This document shows, piece after piece, positions 51,840 to 60,722 of a stretch of DNA of 64,000 bases. The DNA lies in assembly GCA_937915375.1 (NCBI GenBank), contig CALDMO010000005.1:5568-69567 (forward strand). The letters run 5' to 3'. The notes under the pieces were generated by a model. The model worked only from the letters and a program-made list of their open reading frames with translations, was not told where the DNA came from and ran no database searches. How positions within the stretch are numbered: the first letter of the stretch is position 1; every line of letters begins with the position of its first letter. The position numbers were made by a program, and so were the translations under genes. The stretch is from an uncultured Marvinbryantia sp. GTDB taxonomy: Bacteria; Bacillota; Clostridia; Lachnospirales; Lachnospiraceae.

Positions 51840-53237
51840 ATGACAAGAGAACAGTACGAATCGCTTTCTGCGGTACAGTTAAAGGAACTGGCGAAAGCAA
51901 GAGGACTTAAGGTTTCGGCAGGTCTGCGTAAGGCAGAGGTAGTGGAAATGATGTTGTCGGCAGATACAGAGAATGTTGAAACAAAAGCAGAAGCAGAAGT
52001 GAAGACAGAGATCAGATCGGTACCGGCTTCAAAAACGTCGGAATCAGTTTCTTCCGCGGACAGTGTAGCGGAAAATGCCGATAAGCCGGCGATGGATATG
52101 ACACAGTTGGACAGTGGGATTACTGTGCAGGGATTTCTTGAAGTTATGCCGGATGGATATGGTTTTATCCGCAGCGATCATTATATGCCGGGGGAAAACG
52201 ATGTTTATGTTTCTCCTTCACAGATTCGTAAATTTGGTCTGAAAACAGGCGATATTCTGGCAGGAAATACTAGGATTAAGACGATGCAGGAGAAATTCAG
52301 CGCGTTGCTGTATCTGACATCTGTCAATGGAAAATCTCCCTCCGAGGCAGCCAGAAGAATGAATTTTGAGAATATGACGCCGATTTTTCCAAATGAGCGT
52401 CTGCGTCTGGAACGCGGCAGCCGCGAGATTTCCATGCGTATTGTGGATTTAATTTCACCAATCGGCAAGGGCCAGCGCGGAATGATCGTCTCCCAGCCGA
52501 AAGCAGGTAAGACTACTTTATTAAAAGATATTGCGAAATCGCTGCTTTGCAATAATCCGGAAGTGTACCTGATCATTCTGCTGATCGATGAACGTCCGGA
52601 AGAGGTGACAGATATTCGTGAAGCAATCATCGGAGAAAATGTAGAGGTTGTGGATTCGACGTTTGACGAACTTCCGGAGCATCATAAACGTATCTCGGAA
52701 ATGGTGATTGAGCGTGCAAAACGTTTGGTGGAGAGTAAGCGTGATGTAGTGATCCTTCTGGACAGTATCACGCGTTTGTCGCGTGCCTATAACCTGGTTG
52801 TTCCGCCAAGCGGGCGTACACTTTCCGGCGGTCTTGACCCGGCAGCGCTTCATATGCCGAAACGCTTTTTTGGCGCGGCCAGAAATATGCGTGAGGGCGG
52901 CAGCTTGACAGTGCTTGCAACAGCGCTTGTGGATACCGGAAGTAAGATGGACGATGTCATCTATGAGGAGTTTAAGGGTACTGGCAATATGGAGTTGGTG
53001 CTTGATCGCAAGCTTTCTGAAAAGCGAGTGTTCCCGGCAATTGATATTTTGAAGTCGAGTACCAGACGTGAAGATTTGCTGCTTGATCCTGAGGAGCAGG
53101 AGGCGGTATTTATCATGCGCAGAGCCTTAAACGGCATGAAAACAGACGAGGCGGTAGAAAATATACTGAATATGTTTGTGCGCACCAAGGACAACTGTGA
53201 GTTTGTGCAGATGATTAAAAAGCAAAAATTTATTTAA
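51840..53237 (+). CDS. rho: Transcription termination factor Rho
   Basis: Rho is a ring helicase that ends transcription at unstructured C-rich RNA. The 465 residues comprise a Rho_N domain (1-36, LSAVQLKELAKARGLKV), a low-complexity acidic insertion (about 42-82), the cold-shock RNA-binding domain (VMPDGYGFIRSDHYMPGEND), and the ATPase. The ATPase has P-loop SQPKAGKTT near residue 220, Walker B VILLDSITR, and the R-loop in KGTGN. The insertion is longer than in E. coli. GAAAGGA precedes the ATG. Confidence 0.96.
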   Translation: MTREQYESLSAVQLKELAKARGLKVSAGLRKAEVVEMMLSADTENVETKAEAEVKTEIRSVPASKTSESVSSADSVAENADKPAMDMTQLDSGITVQGFLEVMPDGYGFIRSDHYMPGENDVYVSPSQIRKFGLKTGDILAGNTRIKTMQEKFSALLYLTSVNGKSPSEAARRMNFENMTPIFPNERLRLERGSREISMRIVDLISPIGKGQRGMIVSQPKAGKTTLLKDIAKSLLCNNPEVYLIILLIDERPEEVTDIREAIIGENVEVVDSTFDELPEHHKRISEMVIERAKRLVESKRDVVILLDSITRLSRAYNLVVPPSGRTLSGGLDPAALHMPKRFFGAARNMREGGSLTVLATALVDTGSKMDDVIYEEFKGTGNMELVLDRKLSEKRVFPAIDILKSSTRREDLLLDPEEQEAVFIMRRALNGMKTDEAVENILNMFVRTKDNCEFVQMIKKQKFI

Positions 53238-53241
53238 ACGC

Positions 53242-53270
53242 TTGCAATACAGAAAAGAATATGCTACAAT
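53242..53270 (+). promoter_or_regulatory. Promoter of rpmE
   Basis: A -35 TTGCAA and a -10 TACAAT are separated by exactly 17 bases, just after the rho stop. Confidence 0.7.
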
Positions 53271-53276
53271 CTCAAT

Positions 53277-53405
53277 GTTGTTTAACTGTATGGACTTACA
53301 GGGTTAGCCCGGGATATCTTGCCGTGGAAACACGAGGAGCGGCATTGGCCGGGAATCGACCGGGAGAAGACACCCCGGTAAGCAGTTCACAAAAATGAGA
53401 ATAAG
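53277..53405 (+). ncRNA. Structured 5' leader of rpmE, possible L31 autoregulatory RNA
   Basis: About 130 bases between promoter and rpmE are GC-richer than their surroundings and full of pairing. GCCG and CGGC flank GTG-GAAA-CAC with a GNRA-like loop. CCGGG pairs with CCCGG near 53370, and GGCC/CCGG blocks lie between. Ribosomal L31 leaders of this type are known in several phyla. Assignment to that class is inference from position. Confidence 0.5.
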
Positions 53406-53416
53406 AGGTGAAAAAC

Positions 53417-53620
53417 ATGAGAGAAGGAATCCATCCAGAGTATCATCAGGCAACCGTTACCTGCAACTGCGGAAACACATTTGTGACAGGTTCTACAAAG
53501 AAAGATATCCACGTTGAAATCTGTTCTAAATGCCACTCTTTCTACACAGGACAGCAGAAGACGGCAGCAGCACGCGGCCGTGTTGATAAATTCAACAAGA
53601 AATACGGTATCAACGCATAA
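53417..53620 (+). CDS. rpmE: 50S ribosomal protein L31 (zinc-type)
   Basis: L31 bridges the ribosomal subunits. The 67-residue protein has a zinc ribbon with CNCG and CSKCH, so this is the cysteine-containing C+ form; zinc-free paralogues usually appear when zinc is scarce. Conserved ends are HPEYHQATVTC and YTGQQKTAAARGRVDKFNKKYG. The ATG at 53417 follows AGAGG; a GTG three codons earlier is less likely. A strong hairpin ends the transcript. Confidence 0.97.
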   Translation: MREGIHPEYHQATVTCNCGNTFVTGSTKKDIHVEICSKCHSFYTGQQKTAAARGRVDKFNKKYGINA

Positions 53621-53635
53621 TAGAGATTGTATTGG

Positions 53636-53668
53636 AAAGGTTGGGGTTTTAAAAATCTCAACCTTTTT
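53636..53668 (+). terminator. Terminator of rpmE
   Basis: AAAGGTTGGGGTTTT pairs with AAAATCTCAACCTTTT (with G-U pairs) around an A loop and ends in T5. Confidence 0.85.
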
Positions 53669-53748
53669 GACATCATTGCAAAGAGTTGCATATCTAAAAT
53701 AACATTTGTTTATTTAGTTTTACTGCAGCATTTACAAGAGGTAATAGT

Positions 53749-54801
53749 ATGAATATAAAGGGTTCAGGGATCGGCGGGCAGGCTGTCATGGAAGGGGTCA
53801 TGATGAAAAACGGTGACCGTTATGCCGTGGCAGTGCGCAAGCCGGATAAAGAGATTATTGTAAAGACCTCGGAATCAGCCAGCTTTGTAAAAGGAAAGAA
53901 AATTTTGTCGAAGCCGTTTATCCGCGGTGTGTTCAGTTTTGTGGATTCTCTGGTGCTGGGTATGAAAACGCTGACTTATTCGGCTGGATTTTTTGAGGAT
54001 GACGAGGAAGAAGAGACAGACAAAGAGCCATCCCGTCTGGAGAAAAAGCTTGACAGTTTTTTGAACACAAAAAAAGGGATGGACATTTTGATGGGCATCA
54101 CGGTAGCTGTTTCTATTGTGTTTGCAGTGGCGGTTTTCTTGATGCTGCCATATTTTGTATCGACGCTGCTGAAAAAGGTGAACGCATCTCAAAATGTGAT
54201 TGTGATTTTTGAAGGAGTTTTGAAAATCGCTATCTTTCTTGTTTATATTAAGCTGATTTCAAATATGAAGGATATCCAGCGTGTGTTTATGTATCATGGT
54301 GCGGAACATAAATGCATTAATTGTATTGAGCACGGGTTGGAATTGAATGTGGAAAATGTCATGAAAAGTTCTCGCGAGCATAAACGTTGCGGTACGAGTT
54401 TTTTGCTGATCGTCATGGTGGTCAGCGTGGTTGCCCACATGTTTATTCGCGTGGATTCGCGGATGTTGGGATTCGGAATCCGTCTTTTGATGCTGCCGGT
54501 TGTCGCTGGTATTTCCTATGAGTTTATTCGTCTGGCCGGATGTTCGGAGAATAAATTTGTAAATCTGCTCAGTAAACCGGGGATGATGCTTCAGCGTCAG
54601 ACGACCAGAGAGCCGAGTGAAGATATGGTTGAAGTGGCGATTGCTTCTGTGGAAGCCGTTTTCGATTGGAAGAAATTTCTAAATGAGAATTTCGGCACAA
54701 ATTATGAACTGACGGAGAAAGAATATGTCTGTGGGGAAACAATCGTGTCAGAAACGGGCTCTATAAAAAAGACAGCAGAAGAGTGCGGTGAGCCGACATG
54801 A
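53749..54801 (+). CDS. DUF1385 (YqhQ-like) membrane protein
   Basis: This 350-residue protein has the family start IGGQAVMEGVMMKNGDRYA, conserved MYHGAEHKCINCIEHG with histidine and cysteines that could hold metal, and KRCGTSFLLIV. Three to four membrane spans are present. It is described as a putative metal-dependent enzyme; its reaction is unknown. In Clostridia it commonly lies after rpmE and before prmC, as here. Its stop overlaps the prmC start (ATGA). Confidence 0.88.
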   Translation: MNIKGSGIGGQAVMEGVMMKNGDRYAVAVRKPDKEIIVKTSESASFVKGKKILSKPFIRGVFSFVDSLVLGMKTLTYSAGFFEDDEEEETDKEPSRLEKKLDSFLNTKKGMDILMGITVAVSIVFAVAVFLMLPYFVSTLLKKVNASQNVIVIFEGVLKIAIFLVYIKLISNMKDIQRVFMYHGAEHKCINCIEHGLELNVENVMKSSREHKRCGTSFLLIVMVVSVVAHMFIRVDSRMLGFGIRLLMLPVVAGISYEFIRLAGCSENKFVNLLSKPGMMLQRQTTREPSEDMVEVAIASVEAVFDWKKFLNENFGTNYELTEKEYVCGETIVSETGSIKKTAEECGEPT

Positions 54802-55631
54802 CTTATCAGGAATTGTTGCGGCAAGGCGTACAGAAACTGACAGCAGCGGAAATTACCGACGCACAGACAGATGCATGGTTGTTGTTGGAGTTTGTGACAG
54901 GAATAGATCGCACACATTATTTTATCAGACAAAAAGAGAACTGTTCGACCGGGGAAGCGAAGAAGTACAGCGCGCTTTTGGAAAAACGTGCGTGTCATGT
55001 GCCTTTGCAGTACTTGACGGGTATACAGGAATTTATGGGATATCCATTTTCGGTTGACGAACACGTACTGATTCCAAGACAGGATACAGAACTGTTGGTT
55101 CTAGAGGCATTAAAGCGCATCAAAGAAAAGGACCGTGTGCTCGATATGTGTACCGGAAGCGGGTGTATCATTATCAGTCTTGCAAAAAAGAGTGTCGGAC
55201 AGAGTTTTACCGGAGCTGATATTTCCGGGGAGGCTCTGCGGATAGCGCAGAAAAATGCTGCAGATCTGCAGGCATCAGTTCAGTTTATGCAGAGCGATTT
55301 GTTTGAAAATATAGATGGTTTGTTTGAAGTGATCGTGTCAAATCCGCCGTATATCCGGAGTGATGAGATTTTGCGTTTGATGCCGGAGGTACGGGAGTTT
55401 GAGCCGGTACTGGCGCTGGATGGCAAAGCGGATGGGCTGTGGTTTTACAGAGAAATTGTAAGACAGGCAGAGGATTATCTGCAAAGAGGCGGATGGTTGC
55501 TGCTTGAGATTGGCTGCGATCAGGGGAAAGATGTGTCCGCCATGATGGAGGCGGCAGGATATACTGAGATAGAAATAAAAAAGGATCTGGCAGGACTGGA
55601 CCGTGTGGTGTGCGGCCGCAGATCTGCATAA
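54798..55631 (+). CDS. prmC: Peptide chain release factor glutamine methyltransferase
   Basis: PrmC methylates the GGQ glutamine of release factors, using S-adenosylmethionine. The 277-residue enzyme has an N-terminal helical domain, the SAM motif VLDMCTGSGCIIISLA near residue 114, and the catalytic N182-P-P-Y. It precedes prfA by 18 bases, placing enzyme and substrate in one operon. The ATG overlaps the DUF1385 stop by four bases. Confidence 0.95.
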   Translation: MTYQELLRQGVQKLTAAEITDAQTDAWLLLEFVTGIDRTHYFIRQKENCSTGEAKKYSALLEKRACHVPLQYLTGIQEFMGYPFSVDEHVLIPRQDTELLVLEALKRIKEKDRVLDMCTGSGCIIISLAKKSVGQSFTGADISGEALRIAQKNAADLQASVQFMQSDLFENIDGLFEVIVSNPPYIRSDEILRLMPEVREFEPVLALDGKADGLWFYREIVRQAEDYLQRGGWLLLEIGCDQGKDVSAMMEAAGYTEIEIKKDLAGLDRVVCGRRSA

Positions 55632-55649
55632 AGAGAAGGAGAGATAATT

Positions 55650-56723
55650 ATGTTTGATAAGCTGGAAGACTTATTGATTCGTTTTGAAGAACTTTTAAAC
55701 GAATTGAATGAGCCGGGTGTGGCATCCGATGCTGTGCGTTTCCAGAAACTGATGAAGGAGCAGAGTAATCTGCAGCCGATCGTCGATGCATATAAGGAGT
55801 ATAAAGAATGCAAACAGACGGTGGAGGACAGCCTTTCGATGTTGGAGAGTGAGTCTGATGAGGAAATGCGTGAAATGCTCAAGGAAGAGCTTAATGATGC
55901 GAAAGACCGTATTGAGGAACTGGAGGGAGAACTGAAAATCCTGCTTCTTCCAAAAGATCCAAATGATGATAAAAACGTAATTGTGGAGATTCGTGCGGGC
56001 GCCGGCGGCGATGAGGCGGCGTTGTTTGCGGCAGAAATGTATCGCCTTTATGTGAAATATGCGGAAAAACGCAGATGGAAAGTGGAATTGATGAGTGCGG
56101 ATGAGATTGGTATCGGCGGCATGAAGGAAGTCAACTTCATGATCAATGGCCAGGGCGCATATTCCCGATTAAAATATGAAAGTGGTGTACATCGTGTACA
56201 GCGTGTGCCGGAGACAGAATCTGGCGGACGAATCCATACCTCGACCATTACTGTTGCGGTGATGCCGGAGGCAGAAGAGGTGGATGTTGTGATCGATGAA
56301 AAAGATATCCGTATCGATGTGATGCGTGCGTCCGGAAATGGCGGTCAGTGTGTCAACACAACAGACTCTGCGGTGCGTCTGACGCATTACCCGACCGGAA
56401 TTGTTGTTTACAGCCAGACGGAGAAATCACAGTTGCAGAATAAGGCAAAAGCATTTGCGCTTCTGCGTGCGAAGCTGTATGATATTGAGCAGCAGAAAGC
56501 ACATGATGCGGAGGCAGAGCTGAGAAGAAGCCAAATCGGTACAGGGGATCGTTCTGAGAAGATACGTACCTATAATTTCCCGCAGGGACGTGTGACGGAT
56601 CATCGCATTAAATTGACGCTTTACAAGCTGGATTCTGTGATGGATGGTGATATTGATGAACTTCTGGATAGCTTGATTGCAGCCGACCAGGCGGCAAAGC
56701 TTGCGGCGATGAACCAGGAGTAA
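55650..56723 (+). CDS. prfA: Peptide chain release factor 1
   Basis: RF1 recognises UAA and UAG and releases the finished peptide. The 357-residue protein has a helical N-terminal domain, the conserved EIRAGAGGDEAALFA near residue 112, and the GGQ motif at G231-G232-Q233 (GNGGQCVNT). The end RVTDHRIKLTLYKLD is typical. AGAAGGAGAG precedes the ATG. It is the substrate of PrmC encoded just upstream. A terminator follows. Confidence 0.97.
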   Translation: MFDKLEDLLIRFEELLNELNEPGVASDAVRFQKLMKEQSNLQPIVDAYKEYKECKQTVEDSLSMLESESDEEMREMLKEELNDAKDRIEELEGELKILLLPKDPNDDKNVIVEIRAGAGGDEAALFAAEMYRLYVKYAEKRRWKVELMSADEIGIGGMKEVNFMINGQGAYSRLKYESGVHRVQRVPETESGGRIHTSTITVAVMPEAEEVDVVIDEKDIRIDVMRASGNGGQCVNTTDSAVRLTHYPTGIVVYSQTEKSQLQNKAKAFALLRAKLYDIEQQKAHDAEAELRRSQIGTGDRSEKIRTYNFPQGRVTDHRIKLTLYKLDSVMDGDIDELLDSLIAADQAAKLAAMNQE

Positions 56724-56746
56724 AATAGAATAATAGAAAAAGTAAG

Positions 56747-56778
56747 TCTCGCAGACGAAAGTGTCTGCGAGATTTTTT
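56747..56778 (+). terminator. Terminator of the DUF1385-prmC-prfA operon
   Basis: TCTCGCAGAC pairs with GTCTGCGAGA across a 6-base loop and is followed by T6. Confidence 0.9.
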
Positions 56779-56796
56779 AAAATTTTGAAACAATAC

Positions 56797-56825
56797 TTGT
56801 GTTTATGAGGATAATGTGATATAAT
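56797..56825 (+). promoter_or_regulatory. Promoter of the DUF5688 gene
   Basis: A -35 TTGTGT and a perfect -10 TATAAT are 17 bases apart. Confidence 0.65.
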
Positions 56826-56905
56826 TAGTGGCATAAAACTTCTGAATTCAATTCATGTGCAGTCAGCACCAAATTTCCGAAAGTTTTGTAAAAAAAGAAG
56901 AAAGG

Positions 56906-57799
56906 ATGAGGAACTATTTGAAGTACGAGGATTTTATTTGTTTTATTCAGACAAAAATGCAGGAGCGAATGGGAGAGGAGGTGCAGATACAGATTCAACA
57001 GGTCGTGAAAAACAATAATATTGTACTGGACGGCCTTTGTATTGCCGAAAAAGACAGCAGTATTGCGCCGACCATTTATCTGAATGGTTATTACCGGCAA
57101 TACGAGGAAGGCAGAACGGTACCGGAGATTCTCGATGCCATGCAAGAAACCTATGAGAAAAACAGAAAAGAAATTAATTTTGATCCATCGTTTTATGCGG
57201 ACTTTACGTGTGTGCAGCCACATCTGATGTGCCGTGTGATCAACCGGCAGAAAAATGAAGAACGGCTGAAACAAGTGCCATGGCGTCCCTTCTTGAATCT
57301 TGCAATTGTGGTGTGCTGTTATTTTGAGGATGAAGTGATTGGAAATGGAAGTATTCTAGTCTATCAGAATCACTTAAATGGTTGGGGGATTACGGAGGAA
57401 GAGCTGTTTCGGGTTGCCAGAGAAAATACGCTGCGTATTCAACCAGAGGAATTTATGAGCATGAATACTATTTTGAAAAAATATCATGCAGAGTTTGGTG
57501 AGAACAGCGAACCGCAGCCAATGTTTGTACTGACAAATCGTGGTAATTACTTTGGGGCAGTCTGTATGATCTTTGATTCGGTGCTCAGTGAGATTGGGGA
57601 AACATTACAGGACGATTTTTGGGTGCTGCCGAGCAGTATTCATGAATGTGTGATTGTCCCGGCGCAGATTCAGACAAATGGAACGGAACTGCAGGCACTT
57701 GTGCGAGAAATCAATCGGAAAGAGGTACAGGCAGAGGAATTTCTATCCAATGAGATTTATTTTTATCATCGAATGCTGCACAAGCTGATTATGAAGTAA
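56906..57799 (+). CDS. DUF5688 family protein
   Basis: This protein of 297 residues from this start is soluble. Family-like stretches are VQIQQVVKNNNIVLDGLCI and PTIYLNGYYRQYEEGRTV in the first 90 residues, and a middle part with RVARENTLRI. The family is common in Lachnospiraceae, sometimes in many copies, and has no known role. The ATG at 56906 has a close AAAGG; TTG at 56918 after GGATGAGG has better spacing. It has its own promoter and terminator. Confidence 0.78.
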   Translation: MRNYLKYEDFICFIQTKMQERMGEEVQIQIQQVVKNNNIVLDGLCIAEKDSSIAPTIYLNGYYRQYEEGRTVPEILDAMQETYEKNRKEINFDPSFYADFTCVQPHLMCRVINRQKNEERLKQVPWRPFLNLAIVVCCYFEDEVIGNGSILVYQNHLNGWGITEEELFRVARENTLRIQPEEFMSMNTILKKYHAEFGENSEPQPMFVLTNRGNYFGAVCMIFDSVLSEIGETLQDDFWVLPSSIHECVIVPAQIQTNGTELQALVREINRKEVQAEEFLSNEIYFYHRMLHKLIMK

Positions 57800-57844
57800 A
57801 AATACGACAAAACTATGAAAATAGAAATATTTTCAGTAACACAG

Positions 57845-57875
57845 AAAGGTCAGGGAGAGATTCCTTGACTTTTTG
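57845..57875 (+). terminator. Terminator after the DUF5688 gene
   Basis: GTCAGGGA pairs with TCCTTGAC (one G-U pair). Flanking AAAG and CTTTTT extend the stem and give a U tract. Confidence 0.8.
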
Positions 57876-57898
57876 TGCAAATTATAGTATGTTATATA
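57865..57898 (+). promoter_or_regulatory. Probable tRNA-Arg promoter
   Basis: TTGACT at 57865 is 17 bases before TATGTT. A TG-extended TATATA overlaps slightly downstream (57893). Either would start transcription just before the tRNA. Confidence 0.45.
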
Positions 57899-57909
57899 GG
57901 TCAGCACAT

Positions 57910-57982
57910 GCGTCTGTAGCTCAGGGGATAGAGCAGCGGTTTCCGGTACCGCGTGTCGGGGGTTCGAATCCCTCCAGACGCG
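57910..57982 (+). tRNA. tRNA-Arg (anticodon CCG)
   Basis: The cloverleaf is complete: acceptor GCGTCTG with CAGACGC, D arm GCTC/GAGC, anticodon stem GCGGT/ACCGC with loop TTCCGGT, and T arm GGGGG-TTCGAAT-CCCTC. The anticodon CCG reads the rare arginine codon CGG. CCA is not encoded and must be added later. It stands alone. Confidence 0.96.
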
Positions 57983-58010
57983 TTATGATATAATATGGAG
58001 GTACATATGA

Positions 58011-58997
58011 ATGGATGATATCAGAGAGTGGATATCTGATAATCTGCGCTATATACTGCTTGGTTTAGCGTTGGTTCTGGTACTGGTAGTTGCGGTGGTC
58101 GGCATTCGGGCGATCAACAACATTGCTGGAGGTAAGGATCCGATACCGAAACAGACAGAGACTGAGACAGATTCTTCAGATACGATCGTAGAGACAGAGG
58201 CCGGAAATATGGGCGGCGATGCACTGGTACAGAATGAGGCAAAGGTTTTGACAACGATGACATCATACTATTCTGCGCGTACCAATGGTGATACTGCCAC
58301 ATTGCAGAAACTGGATCCGTCTACGACAGAACAGGATTCGGCAAGTCTGAGCAACAATTATGTGGAGAGTTATACCAACATTAAGACGTATTCCAAGCCG
58401 GGGCTGACAGAAGGCAGCTATATCGTGTATGTTTGCTATGAGGGTAAGGTAAAAGATATTGATACGTTGGTGCCAAGTCTGACACAGTTTTATCTGATGA
58501 CGAATGAAGAAGGCGTTCTTTATATTGCTGACACCAGTGGAGATGCGGCAGTACAACAGTTTATCGAAGAAACTCGTACCAGCAGTGAAGTGCAGAACCT
58601 GATCGCAGAGGTGAAGACCAATTGTGAAAATGCAGAGAATCAGGATCCGGCGCTGAAGGAGTTCATGGAGCAGTACGGAAATGAACAGTCTGGCGGAGAA
58701 AACGGCGGAAATGAGGAAACTGGCAGTGAAAGCATGGAAATGATCGTGAACGTGGACGATGCATGCAATGTCAGAACAGAGCCGAATACAGAGAGTGATA
58801 TTATTGGCAGTGTTTATGCGGGTGAGACCGTTACAAAGACAGGCGAAGCAGATGATTGGACTCAGATTGATTACAACGGACAGACAGGCTATATGCTGAG
58901 TGAGTTTTTGATGCCGGCAGGAACCGCTGAGACGGAAGCGGGAGCAAATGATTTTGCACCGGCGGGAGCAGATAATGCTACTGCAGTGCAGGAGTAA
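58011..58997 (+). CDS. Membrane-anchored protein with extracellular SH3 domain
   Basis: This 328-residue protein has one N-terminal span (YILLGLALVLVLVVAVVGI). A threonine/glutamate-rich linker follows, then a domain of about 130 residues with an NTF2-like flavour (LTTMTSYYSARTNGDTATL). The C-terminal SH3 domain is near residues 246-305 (DDACNVRTEPNTESDIIG, then GYMLSEFL). The acidic linker and SH3 suggest binding to wall peptides outside the cell. GGAGG precedes the ATG. No enzyme motif is seen. Confidence 0.82.
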   Translation: MDDIREWISDNLRYILLGLALVLVLVVAVVGIRAINNIAGGKDPIPKQTETETDSSDTIVETEAGNMGGDALVQNEAKVLTTMTSYYSARTNGDTATLQKLDPSTTEQDSASLSNNYVESYTNIKTYSKPGLTEGSYIVYVCYEGKVKDIDTLVPSLTQFYLMTNEEGVLYIADTSGDAAVQQFIEETRTSSEVQNLIAEVKTNCENAENQDPALKEFMEQYGNEQSGGENGGNEETGSESMEMIVNVDDACNVRTEPNTESDIIGSVYAGETVTKTGEADDWTQIDYNGQTGYMLSEFLMPAGTAETEAGANDFAPAGADNATAVQE

Positions 58998-59066
58998 ATG
59001 AAAGAAATATCAAAAAAATGAATTAGTCTTATCATTATAATTTGTATTTGAGATGATGAAAAATTC

Positions 59067-59095
59067 TTGTCATCTTAGGCGGAAGATAATATAAT
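59067..59095 (+). promoter_or_regulatory. Promoter of the gdhA leader
   Basis: A -35 TTGTCA and a perfect -10 TATAAT are separated by exactly 17 bases. Transcription would start near 59102. Confidence 0.72.
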
Positions 59096-59121
59096 GAAGA
59101 AGGACAAGGGAGTGTCAGAAA

Positions 59122-59155
59122 GGCAGATGGGCGACTTCGTCTATCTGCCCTTTTT
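59122..59155 (+). promoter_or_regulatory. Terminator-like hairpin in the gdhA leader (possible attenuator)
   Basis: GGCAGAT (59122-59128) pairs with ATCTGCC (59143-59149), with an inner GAC-TTC-GTC, and T5 follows. It begins about 20 bases after the expected transcript start and 70 bases before gdhA. A second AGATGGG/CATCTTCCC pair lies downstream and might compete. It may instead end the upstream SH3 transcript. Confidence 0.55.
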
Positions 59156-59224
59156 AGTAAGATGGGAAAAATTCCTGTCAGAGAAAATCGGCATCTTCCC
59201 AAAGGGTAAGGAGGAGAATGAAAA

Positions 59225-60559
59225 ATGTCATACGTAGATGAGGTAATTGAACGTGTAGTAGAGAAAAATCCTGCACAGCCGGAATTTCATCAGGCAGTTA
59301 AGGAAGTTCTGGAATCTTTGCGTGTCGTAGTAGAAGCAAATGAAGAAAAATTCCGCAAGGACGCGCTGCTGGAACGTCTGGTTGAACCGGAAAGACAGAT
59401 CGTATTCCGTGTTCCGTGGGTAGATGATAACGGTCAGGTTCAGGTAAATACTGGATACCGTGTACAGTTTAACAGCGCGATCGGACCGTACAAGGGCGGT
59501 CTTCGTCTGCACCCGTCTGTAAACCTTGGTATTATTAAATTTCTTGGATTTGAACAGGTTTTCAAGAACTCCCTGACAGGTCTGCCGATCGGCGGCGGAA
59601 AGGGCGGCTCTGATTTTGATCCGAAAGGAAAATCTGACAGAGAAGTGATGGCGTTCTGCCAGAGCTTTATGACGGAACTTTCAAAATATATCGGCGCAGA
59701 CACAGACGTTCCGGCAGGAGACATTGGTACCGGCGCGCGAGAAATCGGATACCTGTACGGACAGTATAAGAGACTGACTGGTCTTTACGAGGGTGTGCTG
59801 ACTGGAAAAGGACTGACTTACGGCGGTTCTCTGGCAAGAACGGAGGCAACTGGTTACGGTCTGCTGTATTTGACGCAGGAACTGTTAAAGATTAATGGAA
59901 AAGAATTAAAAGGCATGACGGCAGCGGTTTCCGGTTCTGGAAACGTAGCAACTTATGCGATTCAGAAGGCGCAGCAGCTTGGTGCAAAGGTAGTGACCTG
60001 TTCAGATTCCAATGGATGGGTATACGATCCGGAAGGAATTGATGTGGCTGTCCTGAAAGAAATTAAAGAAGTAAAACGCGCTCGCCTGACAGAATACAAG
60101 AAATATCGTCCGAACTCTGAATATCATGAGGGCAGAGGCGTATGGACGGTAAAGGTAGATCTGGCGCTTCCGTGCGCAACGCAGAATGAATTGTTGCTGG
60201 AAGATGCAAAAGCACTTGTGGCAAATGGGGTTACTGCGGTTTGTGAAGGCGCAAATATGCCGACAACGCTGGAAGCAACTGAATATCTGCAGGAGCATGG
60301 TGTGATTTTTGCACCGGGTAAGGCGGCAAATGCCGGCGGTGTGGCAACTTCTGCATTGGAAATGTCTCAGAATAGCGAACGTCTGAGCTGGACATTTGAA
60401 GAGGTGGATGCAAAACTGCAGCAGATTATGATTAACATTACACATAATATGGTAGATGCGGCAGAACGCTACAATATGGCAGGAAATTATGTGGCAGGTG
60501 CGAATATTGCGGGCTTTGAGAAAGTTGTAAATGCGATGACGGCACAGGGAATTGTATAA
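59225..60559 (+). CDS. gdhA: NADP-type glutamate dehydrogenase
   Basis: GdhA interconverts 2-oxoglutarate plus ammonium and glutamate in the cytoplasm; the hexameric form here is usually assimilatory. The 444-residue protein has the N-terminal VPWVDDNGQVQVNTGYRVQ, substrate block GPYKGGLRLHPSV, the catalytic-lysine block GLPIGGGKGGSDFDPKGKSD, PAGDIGTGAREIGY, and the coenzyme site AVSGSGNVATYA. The length is normal. AAGGAGGAG precedes the ATG. NADP preference is from family resemblance. Confidence 0.95.
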   Translation: MSYVDEVIERVVEKNPAQPEFHQAVKEVLESLRVVVEANEEKFRKDALLERLVEPERQIVFRVPWVDDNGQVQVNTGYRVQFNSAIGPYKGGLRLHPSVNLGIIKFLGFEQVFKNSLTGLPIGGGKGGSDFDPKGKSDREVMAFCQSFMTELSKYIGADTDVPAGDIGTGAREIGYLYGQYKRLTGLYEGVLTGKGLTYGGSLARTEATGYGLLYLTQELLKINGKELKGMTAAVSGSGNVATYAIQKAQQLGAKVVTCSDSNGWVYDPEGIDVAVLKEIKEVKRARLTEYKKYRPNSEYHEGRGVWTVKVDLALPCATQNELLLEDAKALVANGVTAVCEGANMPTTLEATEYLQEHGVIFAPGKAANAGGVATSALEMSQNSERLSWTFEEVDAKLQQIMINITHNMVDAAERYNMAGNYVAGANIAGFEKVVNAMTAQGIV

Positions 60560-60573
60560 AGAACAGATAAAAG

Positions 60574-60601
60574 GAAGCGGCTTCGGTCGCTTCTTTTTTT
60601 A
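60574..60601 (+). terminator. Terminator of gdhA
   Basis: GAAGCGGC pairs with GTCGCTTC over a stable TTCG loop and is followed by T7. Confidence 0.92.
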
Positions 60602-60650
60602 GGGAAAGGTAATTTTTAGAGTGTCATGTTGGCGGTGGATTCTAAAGAAA

Positions 60651-60662
60651 TAGTACGTACAA
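60651..60662 (+). promoter_or_regulatory. AraR-type operator before the regulator gene
   Basis: TAGTACGTACAA contains the palindrome GTACGTAC and lies just before the -35 of the regulator gene. The core matches the AraR operator known from Bacillus subtilis. It indicates self-control. Confidence 0.7.
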
Positions 60663-60667
60663 GTTTG

Positions 60668-60696
60668 TTTACAGGTAATCATTTGTATGTTATGAT
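60668..60696 (+). promoter_or_regulatory. Promoter of the AraR-like gene
   Basis: A -35 TTTACA and a -10 TATGAT are 17 bases apart, with a TG-extended -10. Confidence 0.6.
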
Positions 60697-60722
60697 TTCG
60701 GAAAGAGAGGGGGCAGATTGGA

